Assembly: GCA_003175865.1 (NCBI GenBank)
Contig: PSRF01000239.1
Coordinates: 1 to 6,096 of the forward strand
Direction: 5' to 3'
Length of the DNA: 6,096 nt
Source: Blastocatellia bacterium
Lineage (GTDB): Bacteria > Acidobacteriota > Blastocatellia > Pyrinomonadales > Pyrinomonadaceae
Shown: positions 4,601 through 6,096 of the stretch, one piece after another
Layout: each line of letters begins with the position of its first letter
How positions within the stretch are numbered: the stretch's first letter is position 1
Translations under genes and position numbers: made by a program
Notes under the pieces: model-generated
What the model saw: the letters and a program-made list of their open reading frames with translations, nothing else
Databases searched by the model: none
Told to the model about the DNA's origin: nothing

Positions 4601-6096
4601 GTGTTGTTCGTTACATGAGCGGTCATTACTGCGGTCCCACTCGGCTCTAAGGCAATGTTGTCGTTGGGAGCATCAGTGAAGGAACTGCCAGTGATCGTGA
4701 TGTTGTTGGCAGTACCACTCGAATTCCTGACGCGGAAATTATCCTCGATTGAACCTGCAACAATCAGACTCGTAAAGCTGGAGGTTCCAGTTAGACCGTC
4801 GAAAATGATGCTGCCTTCATCGGAGGCGGCACTGGTGCCTTCCGTGCCATTGATTGTGCTGAATTCAACGACGACGTTGCTGGCAGTTGTTCCGCGAATG
4901 CCGAAATTCTGATTAGTACCGTTGATCGTCATCCGGCGCAAGGTGATCCCAGATGCGTTGTTTAGGAACACACCGATGCCTTGCGCATTGTTGCCGTCTG
5001 CGCCTGACTTGTTGGAAATCGTTCCGCCGCTTCCGTTACCTCCCTGCGATGTGTTGCTGCCGTCACCGTTGACGGTGAAGCTACCATTTGTATCCTGAAG
5101 GAGTATGCCGTTCGCAGTACCGCCAGCAGAATCAACGCGTGTGAACGTCATGCCGAGTGTTGTAAGTCCGACAGGGCCATCAATGTTGATGGCCGTCGCA
5201 TTGCTGGAATCAACAGTCCCGGAGGTACTGTTCAGCGTGCCATCGAAATTCGTGGCGACGATGCCTGAAGCGCCATTAGTGAAGATGCCAACAGCGCCGA
5301 GCGAATAGGTCGCACTGCTGCCGCCATTGGAAATCGTCACTGCTTGATTCGTCATGCGCGATACAATGGTTCCCAAGTTGAGCGTCGTAAACGTGACGTT
5401 ACCATTGACCGCACTCGTGTCGCCGATGTGAACACCAAGACTCGATGCGCCGCCAGTCACGATGCCGCTGAATGTGACTAAATTGCCTGTGGTTCCCTGA
5501 ACATCGACCACTCGTTGAGCGTTGTTCTGCGTGACGTTGCCGCCGTAAGTAACAGTTGGGTTGCTGCTCGAAACAAAAAACTCTGTTCCCGATGCGCCAC
5601 TGAGCGTTCCGGTACCCAGGTTTAAGGCGCCCACAACGTTTGTCAATGAAACTCCATTGGTGCCGCCACTGGAGTTAATGGAGGCGAAATTTGCAGTGAG
5701 GGTTACACCGTTCGCAATGATGGCTGATTCTGCCTGAGTAACGCTGTTAATAGTTCCCGTGTTGTTAGTGATCGTGATCGCTCCACCGCCCGTCGCATTT
5801 AATGCCGCTGTGCCGCCCGCAGTTTGGATACTGAGCGAATTGAAGATGATATTTGCGCCTGTATTAGACGCGAGGTTCACACCAAATCCACCAGACGTGG
5901 AACGAGTCGCGCTGACACTCGACTGAAAATTGATCGCAGTGCCAGATGAGGCATTTTGAATATCAACCGTGTTACCTGACACGCTAGTCAACGTCGCTGC
6001 ACCTGTGACCGTGAAGTTGCCGCCGCCAAGTCCATGAGCGAGCGCAATACCTGAACCACTGGTAGCCGAGAGTGTTCCAAAGGTACGCGTGCCGGC
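1690..6096 (-). CDS. Giant beta-helix / Calx-beta / lamin-tail surface protein (5' end outside window)
   Basis: The 3' 1468 codons of a very large protein, ending with TAG at 1690-1692. The frame runs open to base 6096. A TTG at 5991 could be mistaken for a start, but 35 further in-frame codons upstream continue the same Gly/Thr/Ser/Asn-rich repeats, so the gene is truncated by the window and not started there. Domains in order (residue 1 = first codon in window): beta-strand repeats forming a right-handed beta-helix (1 to about 736); a Gln/Ser/Asn-rich linker with basic patches (about 737-880); a short DUF11-like beta domain with VSNQGTVSG and VLTDDP (about 873-957); Calx-beta (about 960-1073); lamin-tail-like domain (about 1079-1289); and a C-terminal beta domain ending EALP. 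Low lysine content, the repeats and sparse, probably paired cysteines suggest export and display at the cell surface or release. The signal peptide would lie outside the window. There is no LPXTG, PEP-CTERM or type IX sorting tail. The ligand and role (adhesion, matrix or other) cannot be read from sequence. Confidence 0.9.
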   Translation of the reverse strand, partial: AGTRTFGTLSATSGSGIALAHGLGGGNFTVTGAATLTSVSGNTVDIQNASSGTAINFQSSVSATRSTSGGFGVNLASNTGANIIFNSLSIQTAGGTAALNATGGGAITITNNTGTINSVTQAESAIIANGVTLTANFASINSSGGTNGVSLTNVVGALNLGTGTLSGASGTEFFVSSSNPTVTYGGNVTQNNAQRVVDVQGTTGNLVTFSGIVTGGASSLGVHIGDTSAVNGNVTFTTLNLGTIVSRMTNQAVTISNGGSSATYSLGAVGIFTNGASGIVATNFDGTLNSTSGTVDSSNATAINIDGPVGLTTLGMTFTRVDSAGGTANGILLQDTNGSFTVNGDGSNTSQGGNGSGGTISNKSGADGNNAQGIGVFLNNASGITLRRMTINGTNQNFGIRGTTASNVVVEFSTINGTEGTSAASDEGSIIFDGLTGTSSFTSLIVAGSIEDNFRVRNSSGTANNITITGSSFTDAPNDNIALEPSGTAVMTAHVTNNTFTGAGGDHLQTTTTNSATLNIIFTGNLFSMGSFVGSLLGGITISGGNAGSTEHCNFDISNNGSAGTPLVGTVAGGAININEGNGGGTWQGRVSNNVIGNAAVANSGCASCGGIRVENHSPTGTLTALVSNNTIKQWNSGPAINSQSGDAGNATNTGVLNITVTSNTASNPGASAQHGFVANMGAALNSTDVSCVDVASNVLDGNAITGGSGVRLRHRNGNTVRIPGYTGAQYDTAAVVTFETGKNPASTPTATATTSSTGGGFTNTIPPGSQCLQPVVPTAPITIDSTTTAERRNPFEQRFNTQSSQESQLTAGTATQVNQPVAAKQEPANGGQSVNAYSNKQSIVPSIRSKQDLGSHASYSTRDRFINNELGQQKKKGARITIQPRLAPLTNIGPINIGTLRAGDSVTITFKVTINNPYSGGPNVSNQGTVSGSNFSNVLTDDPAFPGATDPTLTPVAAQPNINVSDATVGEPPSGTTPMLFTVALSIPAGGGGVSVNYATADQAPAVGHAVAGQDYTAKSGTLTFAAGEQIKTVSVDVLADADNTEPNETFLLNLSNPVGGNIVDGQAVGTITPTNAAGTLLISEIRTSGPAGLGDNFVELYNNTDSPLTVAASDASGGYGVYKMGSDCNANPVLIATIPNGTVIPARGHYLLVGSQYSLANYGGSGAAAGDQTLTSDIESDHNVAIFSTADVLAVSSATRLDAIGFGTNTGGTCDLLREGSTSPPVGGSTAEYSFSRDTCGKGGNAANGICSVSTPVDTNNNGTDFIFADTQGTVIAGVTQRLGAPGPENLTSPIQRNSTIPAFLLDQTQVGSAVPNRVRDLTPGANAAFGTMSIRRRFQNNTGAPVTRLRFRIIDISTFPPPGATVADLRALTSAGVSVGGVNDPATCLAGTGSSSVPCSITVQGTTLETPPAQAIGGGFNSTMSAGTITLGTPLAPGASVMVQLLLGVQQKGTFKFYVNMEALP
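1693..2205 (-). other. C-terminal beta-rich domain ending in EALP
   Basis: About 170 residues from RNSTIPAFLLDQTQ to the terminal FKFYVNMEALP. Visible blocks are PNRVRDLTPG, GTMSIRRRFQNNTG, VTRLRFRIIDISTFPPPG, ADLRALTS, a cysteine pair (CLAGTGSSSVPC) and LAPGASVMVQLLLGVQQKGTF. The spacing of hydrophobic strands suggests a beta sandwich. I recall similar endings in other large Acidobacteriota proteins but cannot name a Pfam family. It might act as a sorting, anchoring or folding module; the sequence does not show which. Confidence 0.55.
2230..2860 (-). other. Lamin-tail-like domain (LTD) coding region
   Basis: LLISEIRTSGPAG...DNFVELYNNTDSPLTV is the classic entry of the bacterial lamin-tail domain (usually ISE...D.FVELYN). 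It is followed by IPARGHYLLVGS, DHNVAIFSTAD and RLDAIGFG, the expected later strands. A cysteine-bearing insert (CDLLREG, CGKGG, ICSVS) precedes TDFIFADTQGT near the end. Bacterial LTDs occur in secreted proteins and nucleases, generally as binding or structural modules. No nuclease motif was seen. Confidence 0.8.
2878..3217 (-). other. Calx-beta domain coding region
   Basis: The domain starts at INVSDATVGE, followed by LFTVALS, VSVNYATADQ, DYTAKSGTLTFAAGEQIKTV, and DADNTEPNETFLLNLSNP ending at VGTI. These are the successive strands of a Calx-beta immunoglobulin-like fold. The acidic DADNTEPNE segment corresponds to the loop that binds calcium in animal Na/Ca exchangers. Calcium binding here is inference. 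In bacteria this domain is usual in large extracellular adhesin-like proteins. Confidence 0.85.
3445..3885 (-). other. Region coding for a low-complexity Gln/Ser/Asn linker
   Basis: After the last beta-helix strand comes a Thr/Pro-rich stretch (ASTPTATATTSSTGG), one cysteine (C772 in SQCLQP), then a Q/S/N/R-rich stretch including RRNPFEQRF, SIVPSIRSKQ and GQQKKKGARI. No regular hydrophobic pattern is present, so it is probably disordered. It separates the beta-helix from the C-terminal domains and is a candidate hinge or proteolytic processing site. The KKK and RR patches contrast with the nearly lysine-free repeats. Confidence 0.55.
3546..3570. repeat. Perfect 9-base inverted repeat inside the linker-coding region
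   Basis: TCGATCGTA (3546-3554) and TACGATCGA (3562-3570) are exact inverse complements around seven bases (3555-3561). The repeat lies in coding sequence for the SIVPSIRSK part of the linker, so the low-complexity protein segment may simply allow it. Chance could produce one such structure in 6 kb. Confidence 0.4.
3890..6096 (-). other. Region coding for right-handed beta-helix strand repeats
   Basis: About 735 residues of imperfect short repeats dominated by G, T, S, N, A, I and V. Recurrent elements include SGGTNGVSLTN, GGFGVNLASNTG, GTANGILLQDTNG and NNASGITLRRMTING, where a hydrophobic residue alternates with G/N turns about every 20-25 residues, as in PbH1-type parallel beta-helices. 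The first part (before about 5080) follows the 'beta strand repeat' pattern; the second (about 5080-3890) has the NNTF/NNTI asparagine turns of pectate-lyase-like helices. No carbohydrate-active catalytic triad is evident. Cysteines are rare: C553, C606, C609 (CASC at 4270-4281) and C692. Confidence 0.75.

Noticed and set aside
5989..5991. TTG as the start codon of the giant gene
   Set aside because: Thirty-five in-frame codons upstream to the window edge are open and continue the same repeat style, so the true start is beyond base 6096.

Overview
This looks like ordinary bacterial chromosome of roughly balanced base composition. It holds two small enzyme genes and most of one very large gene for a repetitive, probably exported protein. 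The best guess for the source is a soil- or sediment-type Acidobacteriota, possibly of the Blastocatellia/Pyrinomonadaceae kind. That rests on the architecture of the large protein (beta-helix strand repeats, a Calx-beta domain, a lamin-tail domain and a C-terminus ending in EALP), which I associate from memory with that group. No ribosomal or other marker gene is present to confirm it.

Layout, left to right: (1) positions 1-155 are non-coding and carry two short palindromic hairpin units that share the ten bases CCGTGGCATC, resembling REP-type intergenic repeats. (2) 156-758, plus strand, is a stand-alone 2-oxoglutarate/Fe(II) dioxygenase of the prolyl-4-hydroxylase-like type with all metal- and co-substrate-binding residues visible. 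(3) 759-963 is a 205-base gap between convergent genes, packed with at least five consecutive small hairpins plus a perfect palindrome. (4) 964-1608, minus strand, is a phosphoribosyltransferase-fold protein with a slightly altered PRPP-binding loop. (5) 1690-6096, minus strand, is the 3' 4.4 kb of a giant multidomain surface/secreted protein. Its reading frame stays open to the right edge of the window, so its N-terminus and any signal peptide lie outside.

The phosphoribosyltransferase gene lies downstream of the giant gene on the same strand, with an 81-base gap and no visible terminator between them, so read-through transcription is possible. Nothing in the sequences ties the functions of the two together. 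The dioxygenase is transcribed towards them from the other side and is probably an independent unit.

I found no CRISPR array, tRNA, rRNA, transposase or phage gene. The parts most worth a second look are the hairpin cluster at 819-958, the paired REP-like units at the left edge, and the domain architecture and poorly characterised C-terminal module of the giant protein. I see no convincing evidence of a new multi-gene system.
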